From Psoroptes ovis (taxonomy: Eukaryota > Arthropoda > Arachnida > Sarcoptiformes > Psoroptidae): a stretch of DNA of 64,000 nt. Shown here piece after piece: positions 11,161 to 21,600 of this stretch; positions within the stretch are counted from its first letter, which is position 1, and the number at the start of each line of letters is the position of its first letter. The position numbers were made by a program, and so were the translations under genes. Below the pieces are notes generated by a model. The model saw nothing but the letters and a program-made list of their open reading frames with translations, was not told the origin of the DNA and ran no database searches. Where the stretch lies: NCBI GenBank assembly GCA_002943765.1, contig PQWQ01000025.1, forward strand, positions 372,001-436,000. The letters are read 5' to 3'.

Positions 11161-12251
11161 TTATTTCTTCTTATAAAGTATATCATAATGTCCCGGACGA
11201 TATAATAGATGAATACGTGATTCTTGTTGTTGTGTTGTTGATGATTGGTTATTATCATTATTTGTATTAGTATCGATATTATTTTGTCGATGTATCGGTA
11301 TGAAATCATGTTCATTCACCTTTCCACCAGCACCACGATCCATATAAACAATACGAATGTTAACATTCAATACTGAACATAGCGCAATAATATGTATATG
11401 ATCACTTTCTTTATACATTGGTTCGACTTCACGTTTACAAAATTCTTGTATCGATGACATTTGTGGACCACCTTCAATAAAATTTGTAAAAAATTCCGAT
11501 TCTTTTTGTAAATAATATGATGTTAATAAACGTAAATATACGACAATATTATCCGATACGGATGGTTTATCCAATTCCGCCAGTAGCTGTTCAGATGTTT
11601 GAATTTTACCATCTTGTATCGAAGTGACTATTTCATAGAACTATTCGATGGCAAAAATCGAACAAAATCAGATGATGATTAACAATCGATACTACTACTA
11701 ATACTTACATAATCATAAAATTCATCAACAGTAAAATCAGGAAAACCAAGCGCCGTAATATCTTTACGTGTTTCATGACAAATCTGTATGAAACGTTTCA
11801 GTTCATCATTATTTTCGGGGCCAAATAATGATTCAAAATATGCAAATATAAATGCCCGATAAAAACAATTACCATCGGGCCGTGTTTTACGCAAGGATGT
11901 ATAGCGTTCTTCTAGATCCTATTTTGGATTTCGGGGCCAAAAACAATTGAATTAAGTCAAATATTTCAACAATTCACTAAAAACATACGGCAACTTTTTG
12001 CTGATAAACTTGATCATCATTCGAATATTCATCATGTAATTTTCGAATGTCATATAGTTCGGATACCAGTGGGAATTGTTCGGCAATTTCATGATCGATT
12101 TTTGCTTGACTTTCGCGGATCAGTTCTGCGGCGGTGATTGGTGAAAAAACATTCGAAAACAATCGATATTTCAATCAAATCATCGATCAATCAACTTAAT
12201 TGACTTACCATCGACATTATAATTGTCTTCATTTGAAATTAAATCAGCCAT
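11161..12251 (-). CDS. OTUB1: Otubain, OTU-family deubiquitinase
   Basis: Four exons, 12251-12209, 12125-11989, 11918-11709 and 11640-11161, all GT..AG, give 289 residues (human OTUB1 has 271). The N-terminal helix region (AEQFPLVSELYDIRKLHDEY..DDQVYQQKV) is the family's ubiquitin/E2-binding segment. The catalytic triad is visible: D75 and C78 in RPDGNCFYRAF and H281 in RPGHYDIL. CKREVEPMYKESDHIHIIAL is also typical. Otubains cleave Lys48-linked ubiquitin and can inhibit E2 enzymes non-catalytically. A poly-Asn/Gln insertion (residues about 255-271) sits just before the catalytic His strand, where human OTUB1 is short. The gene is head-to-head with FCF1. Confidence 0.93.
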
Positions 12252-12945
12252 TGTTTTCGGGTAATTGTAATTTTCAAAAATCAAAATCAAAATAACTCGT
12301 GAGTAATTTTTGTTGATGAAAACAAACAAACAAACATAAAACACACCGCAAGGTATAAACAATGAAAAAAAAAATCGAACGAAAAAAAAAAAACGACAAA
12401 AAAATAGAAACATTCGATTCCTGTTCATAAAGGACGACTCGAAATTTTTTTTTGATTTTTTTAAATTTTCAAAACCCAAAAATAGACCAAATGTCACCCG
12501 GAAAATATTTTTTTGCCGGTAAAGTGATGAATGCAGACGCAGAATTTATTCGAGTTTCACTTTGTTTGGTCTAAGAATCGAGAAAAATCGATGAAATCAA
12601 TGTGTTTGCCAGGCAACCTGGCCCGAGAGTGAGCTGAGCCAACCGACCACCCGAAACTCGAAGCCGTGAAATCGGCCGAATTTCCCGACTCACTCATTCA
12701 ATGAATTATTGATCGATTTCACTTTGAGTGGCCCTAATTGATGATTTCCGGTGAATTTCACAGGTAGAAACCCTTTTTTTCTCGAAGAAAAATGAGCGAA
12801 AATTAAGAATTTTCCAAAATTCCGAGTAGTCGTCCTCTGTGAATTGCCCTTTGTTTACAAATTTTTTTTTCACGTGTGTTTCGGTTGTTTTGATTTTTTA
12901 AATTTTTCAAAATTTTGAACCTCAAAATCGACCAAATTTCCAAAA
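12252..12945. promoter_or_regulatory. Shared bidirectional promoter region of otubain and FCF1
   Basis: The start codons of the two divergent genes are 694 bp apart. The middle (12600-12700) is the most GC-rich part. A segment of about 50 bp recurs in the same orientation at 12443-12495 and 12886-12938 (TTTGATTTTTT, AAATTTT, then a GACCAAAT word). No TATA box stands out. Confidence 0.5.
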
Positions 12946-13530
12946 ATGGCCAAGAAAAAACTGTTATCCCTGAAAGATACCCGAGTAAAAAATCAGCTGG
13001 AAATGAAGCCTCGATTATTGAAGAAAAAGAAACGGGAAAAACTGAAAGAACAGCGAAAAAAGCTCGAGCGACAAAATCAACCGGCCGTAGTGTCGACGAC
13101 AATGTTTTTCCATTATAATCTCCAATTGGGGCCACCATTCCGGATTATTTGCGATACAAATTTCATTAATTTTTCCATCAAAAACAAGCTGGACATTGTT
13201 CAATCGATGATGAATTGTCTGCTGGCTAAATGTGTACCAATGGTCACTGATTGTATTGTAGCTGAATTGCAAAAACTTGGGCAAAAATATCGGCTGGCGC
13301 TGAAAATTGTCAAAGAACAATTCGAACGGCTACCATGTGCCCACCGGGGTACATATGCTGATGATTGTATTGTTGACCGTGTACGCCAGCATAAATGTTA
13401 TATTGTCGGTACTTGTGATAAAGCCTTAAAACGCCGTATTCGAAAGATACCGGGCATACCGATCATGTTCTTGGTCGGGCATCAATATACGATTGAACGT
13501 ATGCCCGATGCTTATGGGATTCGTACATGA
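12946..13530 (+). CDS. FCF1: FCF1/UTP24, PIN-domain rRNA-processing nuclease
   Basis: 194 residues without introns, as long as the family norm (about 198). The basic N-terminus (residues 1-45, KKKKREKLKEQRKKLERQ) is the usual nucleolar segment. The PIN domain follows, with acidic residues in IICDTNF (D70), TDCIVAELQKL (E107), TYADDCIVDRV (D139/D140) and GTCDKALKRRIRKIPG (D158), plus the invariant tail ERMPDAYG. FCF1 is part of the small-subunit processome and makes early pre-18S cleavages. The start is the first ATG after an in-frame stop and gives the expected N-terminus. Confidence 0.95.
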   Translation: MAKKKLLSLKDTRVKNQLEMKPRLLKKKKREKLKEQRKKLERQNQPAVVSTTMFFHYNLQLGPPFRIICDTNFINFSIKNKLDIVQSMMNCLLAKCVPMVTDCIVAELQKLGQKYRLALKIVKEQFERLPCAHRGTYADDCIVDRVRQHKCYIVGTCDKALKRRIRKIPGIPIMFLVGHQYTIERMPDAYGIRT

Positions 13531-13632
13531 GGACTCTCGAAGAATTTTTGTTTTATTTATTTACAAAATAATTAATATAAATGTGAATAAATACATAAAT
13601 ATCGATTGTTTATATATGGCAATATACAAGTA

Positions 13633-14157
13633 TCAGCTGTTCAGTGATGATTTTGACGAAATTATTGCTGGCTCCACATCGGTTTTCTGGGTGATTTTTG
13701 TGCAATCATCAATGATAATGGTTGTGATTGGCTGTTGCACATGTTCTTGTTGCTGCTGCTGATGTAGGTGATCAGGTGACAATCGTTTTCTATTCGTTGG
13801 TACATATCTCCGTCTTACTGTACAACCTTTATAACCAAGACGATGTAAATGATTTTGTACGGAACGTGGACTAATCTGGAATAGATCGGCCAATTCATGT
13901 GCTTTCAGTCGTGGATTTGTATCGATTGTAGCCTTGATTGCTTGAAGTAAACAATCCGATGGACCCGGGCGGCCTGGCCGCTGTTCGATTGATGTTTTAC
14001 CTTTGGTTTTAAATTCTACGATTATTTTATTAACCGTCGACAGTGGTATATTAAGATTTGCTGCAATTTCACGTTGTGATTGTCCTGCTTCGGATTGTCC
14101 TACAATACGTCCACGTTGAAATTCGGACATTTCTTTGGATTTAAAACGTTTCGGCAT
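13633..14157 (-). CDS. Tc1/mariner-type DNA-binding domain protein without a transposase core
   Basis: 174 residues, one exon. Residues 1 to about 120 are a complete bipartite Tc1/mariner DNA-binding region: first helix-turn-helix (SEAGQSQREIAANLNIPLST), a GRPG-type linker resembling the GRPR hook (EQRPGRPGPS), then a second HTH (KAHELADLFQISPRSVQNHL) ending in RRRYVPTNRKR. The catalytic DDE/D domain is absent. The frame ends after a Gln/His/Ser-rich tail of about 50 residues, only 102 bp from the FCF1 stop codon, leaving no room for the missing part. No terminal inverted repeats flank it. An intact DNA-binding-only frame in a compact gene neighbourhood suggests a domesticated transposase fragment, but a recently truncated copy is possible. 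Confidence 0.7.
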   Translation of the reverse strand: MPKRFKSKEMSEFQRGRIVGQSEAGQSQREIAANLNIPLSTVNKIIVEFKTKGKTSIEQRPGRPGPSDCLLQAIKATIDTNPRLKAHELADLFQISPRSVQNHLHRLGYKGCTVRRRYVPTNRKRLSPDHLHQQQQQEHVQQPITTIIIDDCTKITQKTDVEPAIISSKSSLNS

Positions 14158-14202
14158 CTTTGATTTCTATAGATTTAAATTCTCAAAAATGTAAACAAAT
14201 AT

Positions 14203-14220
14203 AGTGGCGCCATCTATTGC
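14203..14220 (-). promoter_or_regulatory. CTCF-like motif upstream of the HTH gene
   Basis: The minus strand reads GCAATAGATGGCGCCACT, with the AGATGGCGCC core. It lies about 46 bp upstream of the HTH gene's start codon and shares AGTGNNGCCATCT with sites at 4621 and 63517. Confidence 0.4.
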
Positions 14221-14412
14221 TCAAAATGGTAACAATTTTAAATCATTGCAACTTGTTATTTAAAATTCAAAAACTCTGGCAGTATTAAGTAGTAGTGGTA
14301 ATATAAACAGAGAAAAGAGAAAAAAAAATTTGTGCTATCCTTTTTTTCACAGTTTTTTTTGCTGGCTGCAATTTTTCTGCTAGCAGCAAAATGCCCTTAG
14401 CAAAAAAGGCTG

Positions 14413-14471
14413 ACGTACCACTACGTTTTTATATATGACCAGCACCGAAAACCGTCAACGTACCACTACGT
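14413..14471. promoter_or_regulatory. Pair of identical 14-bp dyads, ACGTACCACTACGT
   Basis: Exact copies at 14413-14426 and 14458-14471, 45 bp apart. Each is an inverted repeat (ACGTA / TACGT, 4-bp centre). The outer ends resemble CRE half-sites (TGACGT, ACGTC). A TATATA run lies between them, so this may be a core promoter with paired activator sites. Confidence 0.4.
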
Positions 14472-15569
14472 CTATTCAACCAAATGTATGAAGTGCGAGC
14501 GGCATTCACCAAATGTAACTCCAAAATTTCAAGCAGCTTTCAACAATGCTGCTAGCAAAAAAAAAAAAAAATTGCAACACGTCATTTATGAAAGTGTCAC
14601 ATTCTATTACACAGCACAAAAAAACCAGAAAAAAAAATTCGATCGAATGTTTTTTTTTTTTTACACCAACAATAAGCATGATGACGGCACACATAAACAT
14701 TCGAAAAGCAACAAATCAATTATTGAAATTGAAAACAAAGAGTCAACGCGTTGTGAATAATTAATCAACACACATCATCAATGGAAGAAGCAGCAGCAGC
14801 AATCAAATAACTACACAGTGAAAAAAAACCCAGTGAAATGCATGCAAATTAACGTCAAAATCGTTCGAAAATCGAATCAAAACAGCAAACAAATACATTC
14901 AAATTTAAACAGCAATACCCTGTAGAAAAAAAAACAACACTGCAAACGACGATTATCCGGTGTTTTTTTGTTGTGATTTGTCAAAATTAATCAAATTAAT
15001 TTGTTTTGAGCTTATTTAGTCAATTTTAAATCAAATAAAAGCCAAAAATATCAGCCAAAAGCAGAGGTTATTACCTTGGTAATCGATTTTCGAATGTATT
15101 GTAACCATGTATTGAAATAGAATAGAATGAAATCATTCAAAATCAATTTTGATTTAATCAAATAAATAAATAAACAAACAAATTACGGTGAATTTTAAAT
15201 CAAACTATACACACAGCAGTGTACGCAGTGTGTAATATATACAGTGTAAACACCCATTAAACGATTAATTATTTATTTAATTTGTTTGTTTGTCTGCAAT
15301 CGCCGATACCCCAAGAAAAACACCTATCAACTTTTGGGCAGGAAGATTTCCTGTAAAAATTTGTCCACATTGTCGACTCAATTCTTCCAAATAACATTCG
15401 AAAAAAGAATCCTCAAGGTGAATAAACACAAAGAGGTGAGTTTTCATTCGATTTGAATCAATTGAATTTGAATCAGTGTGCCACCACAGCAGCTTGTTTA
15501 TTGATTTATTTCGAATGATTTTACCCCAATTTTTTCTTCAATCAAATCAATGATTTGGAATGAAAATAT

Positions 15570-15650
15570 TAGGTTGTCCGAAAAGTTCATACCGCTTAAT
15601 CAATCGAGAGTTGCTCATTAAAATCGGCCAGAACTTTTCGGACAACTTAA
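15570..15650 (-). repeat. MITE copy 5
   Basis: Inside the putative EHD 5'-UTR intron. The left arm is intact and the right arm is GGACAACTTAA. Confidence 0.85.
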
Positions 15651-15763
15651 TCAAAATTAAAATATGATAAATGAATGAAAGAAAATCATTGATTAAGTGG
15701 TGGTTTTGTCTAGTGAATTTATGAGTAAAAGTTCATATTTCATCAAAAATTTTTTTGAACATA

Positions 15764-15844
15764 TTAGGTTGTCCGAAAAGTTTTGGCCAATTTTCATAAG
15801 CAACTCTATTATGATTAAGCGTAATAAACTTTTCGGACAACCTA
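15764..15844 (+). repeat. MITE copy 6
   Basis: Also in the putative EHD 5'-UTR intron, 113 bp from copy 5 and in the opposite orientation. Both arms are intact over 16 bp. Confidence 0.85.
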
Positions 15845-16563
15845 GTCAACCCAATAATCATTAGTCACATTGATTGATTGATGTGTGCTGATCATGATTA
15901 ATAATCAATTGAATGTTTGAAAATTTTTGTATTTTCACAAGCAAAAAACATTCAATGAATTCACCATTCATTCATCCATTTATTTATTTATTCAGTGAAA
16001 TTTTCTGCTTTGTCATCTGTGTATGTGAAATTTGAAATGAATTGATTTACACTGTTGTTACATTTATGAGTGTATTCAATGGGTTAAGGTGTTTTATTTA
16101 TTTATTTGCTGTGATTTTCTAATTTTCCTCTCTGTTTTTTCACACACAGATTCACGCAGCCATTCATTGAATTTGTTCACAGTTAAATGTCCCGAATGTC
16201 TTTGTCGAACTTGATTATTGATTGATTCGATTCGATTTTACAACGTTTATCAAGCATTTTTGATTGCTGAGTAAAGGGTTATTTCATTAAAACGTATTGT
16301 GCAGCAGTAGCAGTGGTGGTGGTGGTGGCACTTTTATTGTGACCAGACCAAAATTTTTTACAATTTCTTCTTCCATTTAGCACATTGAATCAATTAATAT
16401 CAATCAATCCATATCATCATCATCATTATCATCGTCATCATTCATTATATCAATTTTTGATAAGCAAATTATTGTTTGATAAACCAGTGTGAAATAACCG
16501 TGGAAATATTTTAATTTATTGAGACTATAACCTGTACGAAAAGTTATTGAATTGAAATCAAAT

Positions 16564-18293
16564 ATGTTTTCGTGGATCAATTCAAATTCGAATCGAAAGA
16601 AAAATTCCGAACTATATGAATCAGTAGTGGAAGGTCTGAAACGGATATATAAGACCAAAATATTACCCCTTGAAGAACATTACCTGTTTCATGATTTTCA
16701 TTCACCACCATTTGAAGATGCTGATTTTGATGCCAAGCCAATGGTCCTATTGGTTGGCCAATATTCAACAGGTAAAACAACATTTATTCGATATTTATTA
16801 GAACGTGATTTCCCTGGGATTCGTATTGGGCCCGAACCAACAACGGATCGTTTTATTGCCGTTATGTATGGTGAACAAGAAGGAATCATTCCGGGCAATG
16901 CATTGGTTGTTGATCCGAAAAAACAATTTCGCCCTTTGGCAAAATTTGGTAATGCATTCCTTAATCGTTTACAATGTTCTAGTGTTGATTCACCCATATT
17001 GCAACAAATAACCATTATCGATACACCTGGTATATTATCCGGTGAAAAGCAACGTGTTGATCGTGGTTATGATTTTACCGGTGTACTCGAATGGTTTGCT
17101 GAACGTGTTGATCGTATTATCCTGCTGTTTGATGCACATAAATTAGATATTTCAGATGAATTTCGTCGAAGTATTGAAGCATTACGTGGCCACGATGACA
17201 AGATTCGTATCGTGCTGAATAAAGCCGATATGATTGATCAACAACAATTGATGCGTGTTTATGGTGCCTTAATGTGGTCATTGGGTAAAGTATTGAATAC
17301 GCCTGAAGTTGCACGTGTTTATATTGGTTCATTTTGGGATCATCCATTACAATATACACAAAATCGAAAGCTATTCGAAGCTGAAGAACAAGATTTATTT
17401 GGTGATATTACATCGTTACCGCGTAATGCTGCATTACGTAAACTGAATGATTTAATCAAACGGGCCCGATTGGCCAAGGTAAGTTTATACACTGATATTA
17501 TTAACATTTGATTAATACGAATTTACCCTAATAATTAGGTCCACGCATATATCATCAGTGCATTGAGAAAAGAAATGCCTTCAATGTTCAAAAAAGATAG
17601 TAAGAAAAAAGAATTAATCAAAAATTTGGGCAATATTTATTTGGATATCGAACGTGAATACGGTGTACCTTCCGGTGATTTTCCTGATCTACAAGAAATG
17701 CAAGAAAAATTATTGCATCATGATTTTGTTAAATTTCCACCATTGAAAAAACCCCTATTGGATATTGTTGATAAAATGTTGGCCGAAGATATTGCCAAAT
17801 TGATGGCCCTTATTCCACAGGTAAGCTTTATTTACTAATTGATATTGGAATTGGAATTAAATCAATTCAATTTTTCTCTCAGGAACAATTGGATCATAAA
17901 GAAGAAACTCAAGTCAAAGGTGGTGCATTCGATGCCGTTGTTGAATCACCATTCGGTTATAAACGTGGTGAAGGTGTTGATGCAGGTTCAATGGAACCAA
18001 GTCATGTATGGATTGTTGATAAAGATAAACCGAAATATGATGAAATATTTAAAACATTAAATCCGATTGATAATAAAATAACTGGTGCTGCAGCCAAAAC
18101 AGAGCTGATAAAATCAAATTTACCAAATACAATATTAAGTCGAATATGGAAATTATCTGATTTGGATAAAGATGGTATGTTAGATTCGGAAGAATTTGCA
18201 TTAGCAATGCATTTAATGCAAATCAAATTGAATGGACATGATTTACCACAAGAACTGCCAAGACATTTAATTCCACCAAATCGTCGTAAATAA
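16564..18293 (+). CDS. EHD1: EHD-family membrane-remodelling ATPase (Past1/EHD1)
   Basis: Three exons, 16564-17478, 17539-17820 and 17883-18293, all phase 0, give 535 residues (human EHD1 has 534). The start ATG gives MFSWINSN, like the family's MFSW N-terminus. The dynamin-like G domain carries the P-loop GQYSTGKT (65-72), DTPG (from 153) and NKAD (219-222); FWD and RKLNDLIKRARLAK lead into the helical region. The C-terminal EH domain (about 440-530) holds an intact EF-hand loop DLDKDGMLDSEE (492-503) and binds NPF peptides. EHDs oligomerise on membranes and drive endocytic recycling; they hydrolyse ATP despite the G-domain fold. The stop codon is followed at once by AATAAA. Confidence 0.97.
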
Positions 18294-18659
18294 AACAAAT
18301 AAAATCAAAATTTTTTTCACACATCAATGCATCAAAACGTCGTAACAAAAATTGCAATATTTGGACTCATGAAAAAACAGAAACAATATAATGATAATAT
18401 TTACAAATGCAAAATTGAAATTGAAGAAAAAAAAGAAATTTATTTATGCAAATTTTTTAAAATTTTGTTTATTTTATTATAAAAGAATTTTACCAATTTT
18501 TATATATAACAGGTTCAAAATCTAATCAAATGAATTGTCAAGAGAAAAAAAATCGAAAAATAAAATATTTTAAGACTATAGCCTTTGATTTTTTCGAAAT
18601 AACTGCCATTGATAATCAATGAAGAAAACATTAAAAATTTCTGTAAGGCTAGGCTTTGA
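18294..18659. other. EHD 3' UTR and satellite approach
   Basis: A/T-rich, with AATAAA signals right after the stop and no coding frame. A lone satellite-like word (CTATAGCCTTTGATTTTTTC) appears at about 18574 before the array proper. Confidence 0.5.
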
Positions 18660-21600
18660 AAAATTGCCAGTGTATAGCCTTTGCTTTTTCTGAAAAAAGA
18701 TGGCAGTCTATTGCCTTTGATTTTTCTCAAAAAAGATGGCAGTCTATAGCCTTTGCTTTTTCTGAAAAAAGATGGCAGTCTATTGCCTTTGATTTTTATC
18801 AAAAAAGATGGCAGTCTATAGCCTTTGATTTTTTCAGAAAAATTGCCAGTCTATTGCCTTTGATTTTTCTGAAAAAAGATGGCAGTCTATAGCCTTTGAT
18901 TTTTTCAGAAAAATTGCCAGTCTATTGCCTTTGATTTTTCTCAAAAAAGATGGCAGTCTATTGCCTTTGATTTTTCTCAAAAAAGATGGCAGTCTATTGC
19001 CTTTGATTTTTTCAGAAAAATTGCCAGTCTATAGCCTTTGCTTTTTCTCAAAAAAGATGGCAGTCTATAGCCTTTGATTTTTTCAGAAAAATTGCCAGTC
19101 TATTGCCTTTGATTTTTTCAGAAAAATTGCCAGTCTATAGCCTTTGCTTTTTCTCAAAAAAGATGGCAGTCTATAGCCTTTGCTTTTTGAAAAAAGATGG
19201 CAGTCTATTGCCTTTGATTTTTCTCAAAAAAGATGGCAGTCTATTGCCTTTGATTTTTCTCAAAAAAGATGGCAGTCTATAGCCTTTGCTTTTTCTGAAA
19301 AAAGATGGCAGTCTATTGCCTTTGATTTTTCTCAAAAAAGATGGCAGTCTATAGCCTTTGCTTTTTCTCAAAAAAGATGGCAGTCTATAGCCTTTGATTT
19401 TTCTCAAAAAAGATGGCAGTCTATAGCCTTTGATTTTTCTCAAAAAAGATGGCAGTCTATAGCCTTTGCTTTTTGAAAAAAGATGGCAGTCTATTGCCTT
19501 TGATTTTTCTCAAAAAAGATGGCAGTCTATAGCCTTTGCTTTTTGAAAAAAGATGGCAGTCTATTGCCTTTGATTTTTCTCAAAAAAGATGGCAGTCTAT
19601 AGCCTTTGCTTTTTGAAAAAGATGGCAGTCTATTGCCTTTGATTTTTCTCAAAAGATGGCAGTCTATAGCCTTTTGCTTTTTTGAAAAAGATGGCAGTCT
19701 ATGCCTTTGTTTTTCTAAAAAGATGGCAGTCTATTGCCTTTGATTTTTCTCAAAAAGATGGCAGTCTATAGCCTTTGTTTTTTCTCAAAAAGATGGCAGT
19801 CTATAGCCTTTGCTTTTTGAAAAAAGATGGCAGTCTATTGCCTTTGATTTTTCTCAAAAAAGATGGCAGTCTATCTATATTTCAAAAGATGGCAGTCTAT
19901 GCCTTTGATTTTTCTCAAAAAAGATGGCAGTCTATTGCCTTTGATTTTTCTCAAAAAAGATGGCAGTCTATTGCCTTTGATTTTTCTCAAAAAAGATGGC
20001 AGTCTATTGCCTTTGATTTTTCTCAAAAAAGATGGCAGTCTATTGCCTTTGATTTTTCTCAAAAAAGATGGCAGTCTATAGCCTTTGCTTTTTCTCAAAA
20101 AAGATGGCAGTCTATTGCCTTTGATTTTTCTCAAAAAAGATGGCAGTCTATTGCCTTTGATTTTTCTCAAAAAAGATGGCAGTCTATAGCCTTTGCTTTT
20201 TCTCAAAAAAGATGGCAGTCTATTGCCTTTGATTTTTCTCAAAAAAGATGGCAGTCTATTGCCTTTGATTTTTCTCAAAAAGATGGCAGTCTATAGCCTT
20301 TGCTTTTTCTCAAAAAAGATGGCAGTCTATTGCCTTTGATTTTTCTCAAAAAAGATGGCAGTCTATAGCCTTTGCTTTTTCTGAAAAAGATGGCAGTCTA
20401 TTGCCTTTGTTTTTTATTTTTTTTTTTTTTGCTTTTTTTTCTGAAAAAAGATGGCAGTCTATTGCCTTTGATTTTTCTCAAAAAAGATGGCAGTCTATTG
20501 CCTTTGATTTTTCTCAAAAAAGATGGCAGTCTATTGCCTTTGCTTTTTTCAAAAAAATTGCCAGTCTATAGCCTTTGCTTTTTCTCAAAAAAGATGGCAG
20601 TCTATAGCCTTTGATTTTTCTGAAAAAATTGCCAGTGTATAGCCTTTGCTTTTTCTGAAAAAAGATGGCAGTCTATTGCCTTTGCTTTTTCTGAAAAAAG
20701 ATGGCAGTCTATAGCCTTTGATTTTTCTGAAAAAATTGCCAGTGTATAGCCTTTGCTTTTTCTGAAAAAAGATGGCAGTCTATTGCCTTTGCTTTTTCTG
20801 AAAAAAGATGGCAGTCTATTGCCTTTGATTTTTCTCAAAAAAGATGGCAGTCTATTGCCTTTGATTTTTTCAGAAAAATTGCCAGTCTATTGCCTTTGCT
20901 TTTTCTGAAAAAAGATGGCAGTCTATTGCCTTTGATTTTTATCAAAAAAGATGGCAGTCTATAGCCTTTGCTTTTTTCAAAAAAATTGCCAGTCTATTGC
21001 CTTTGATTTTTTCAGAAAAATTGCCAGTCTATTGCCTTTGATTTTTCTCAAAAAAGATGGCAGTCTATTGCCTTTGATTTTTCTCAAAAAAGATGGCAGT
21101 CTATAGCCTTTGATTTTTTCAGAAAAATTGCCAGTCTATAGCCTTTGCTTTTTCTCAAAAAAGATGGCAGTCTATAGCCTTTGCTTTTTGAAAAAAGATG
21201 GCAGTCTATTGCCTTTGATTTTTCTCAAAAAAGATGGCAGTCTATTGCCTTTGATTTTTCTCAAAAAAGATGGCAGTCTATAGCCTTTGCTTTTTCTGAA
21301 AAAAGATGGCAGTCTATTGCCTTTGATTTTTCTCAAAAAAGATGGCAGTCTATAGCCTTTGCTTTTTCTCAAAAAAGATGGCAGTCTATAGCCTTTGATT
21401 TTTCTCAAAAAAGATGGCAGTCTATAGCCTTTGATTTTTCTCAAAAAAGATGGCAGTCTATAGCCTTTGCTTTTTGAAAAAAGATGGCTGTCTATTGCCT
21501 TTGATTTTTCTCAAAAAAGATGGCAGTCTATAGCCTTTGCTTTTTGAAAAAAGATGGCAGTCTATTGCCTTTGATTTTTCTCAAAAAAGATGGCAGTCTA

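Larger units (their letters stand above)
14158..16563. other. EHD gene upstream region and probable 5' UTR with intron
   Basis: No coding frame beyond spurious A-rich ones. It contains a CTCF-like site (14203), two identical 14-bp dyads (14413, 14458) and two MITEs. A donor-like AAAGAG/GTGAGT at 15435/15436 and an acceptor-like CACACACAG at 16149 would define a 714-bp 5'-UTR intron for the EHD gene (inference). Confidence 0.45.

Noticed and set aside
14488..14764. Overlapping 60-90-codon frames upstream of EHD
   Set aside because: They consist of poly-Lys/Phe from A/T runs and occur on both strands without any domain.
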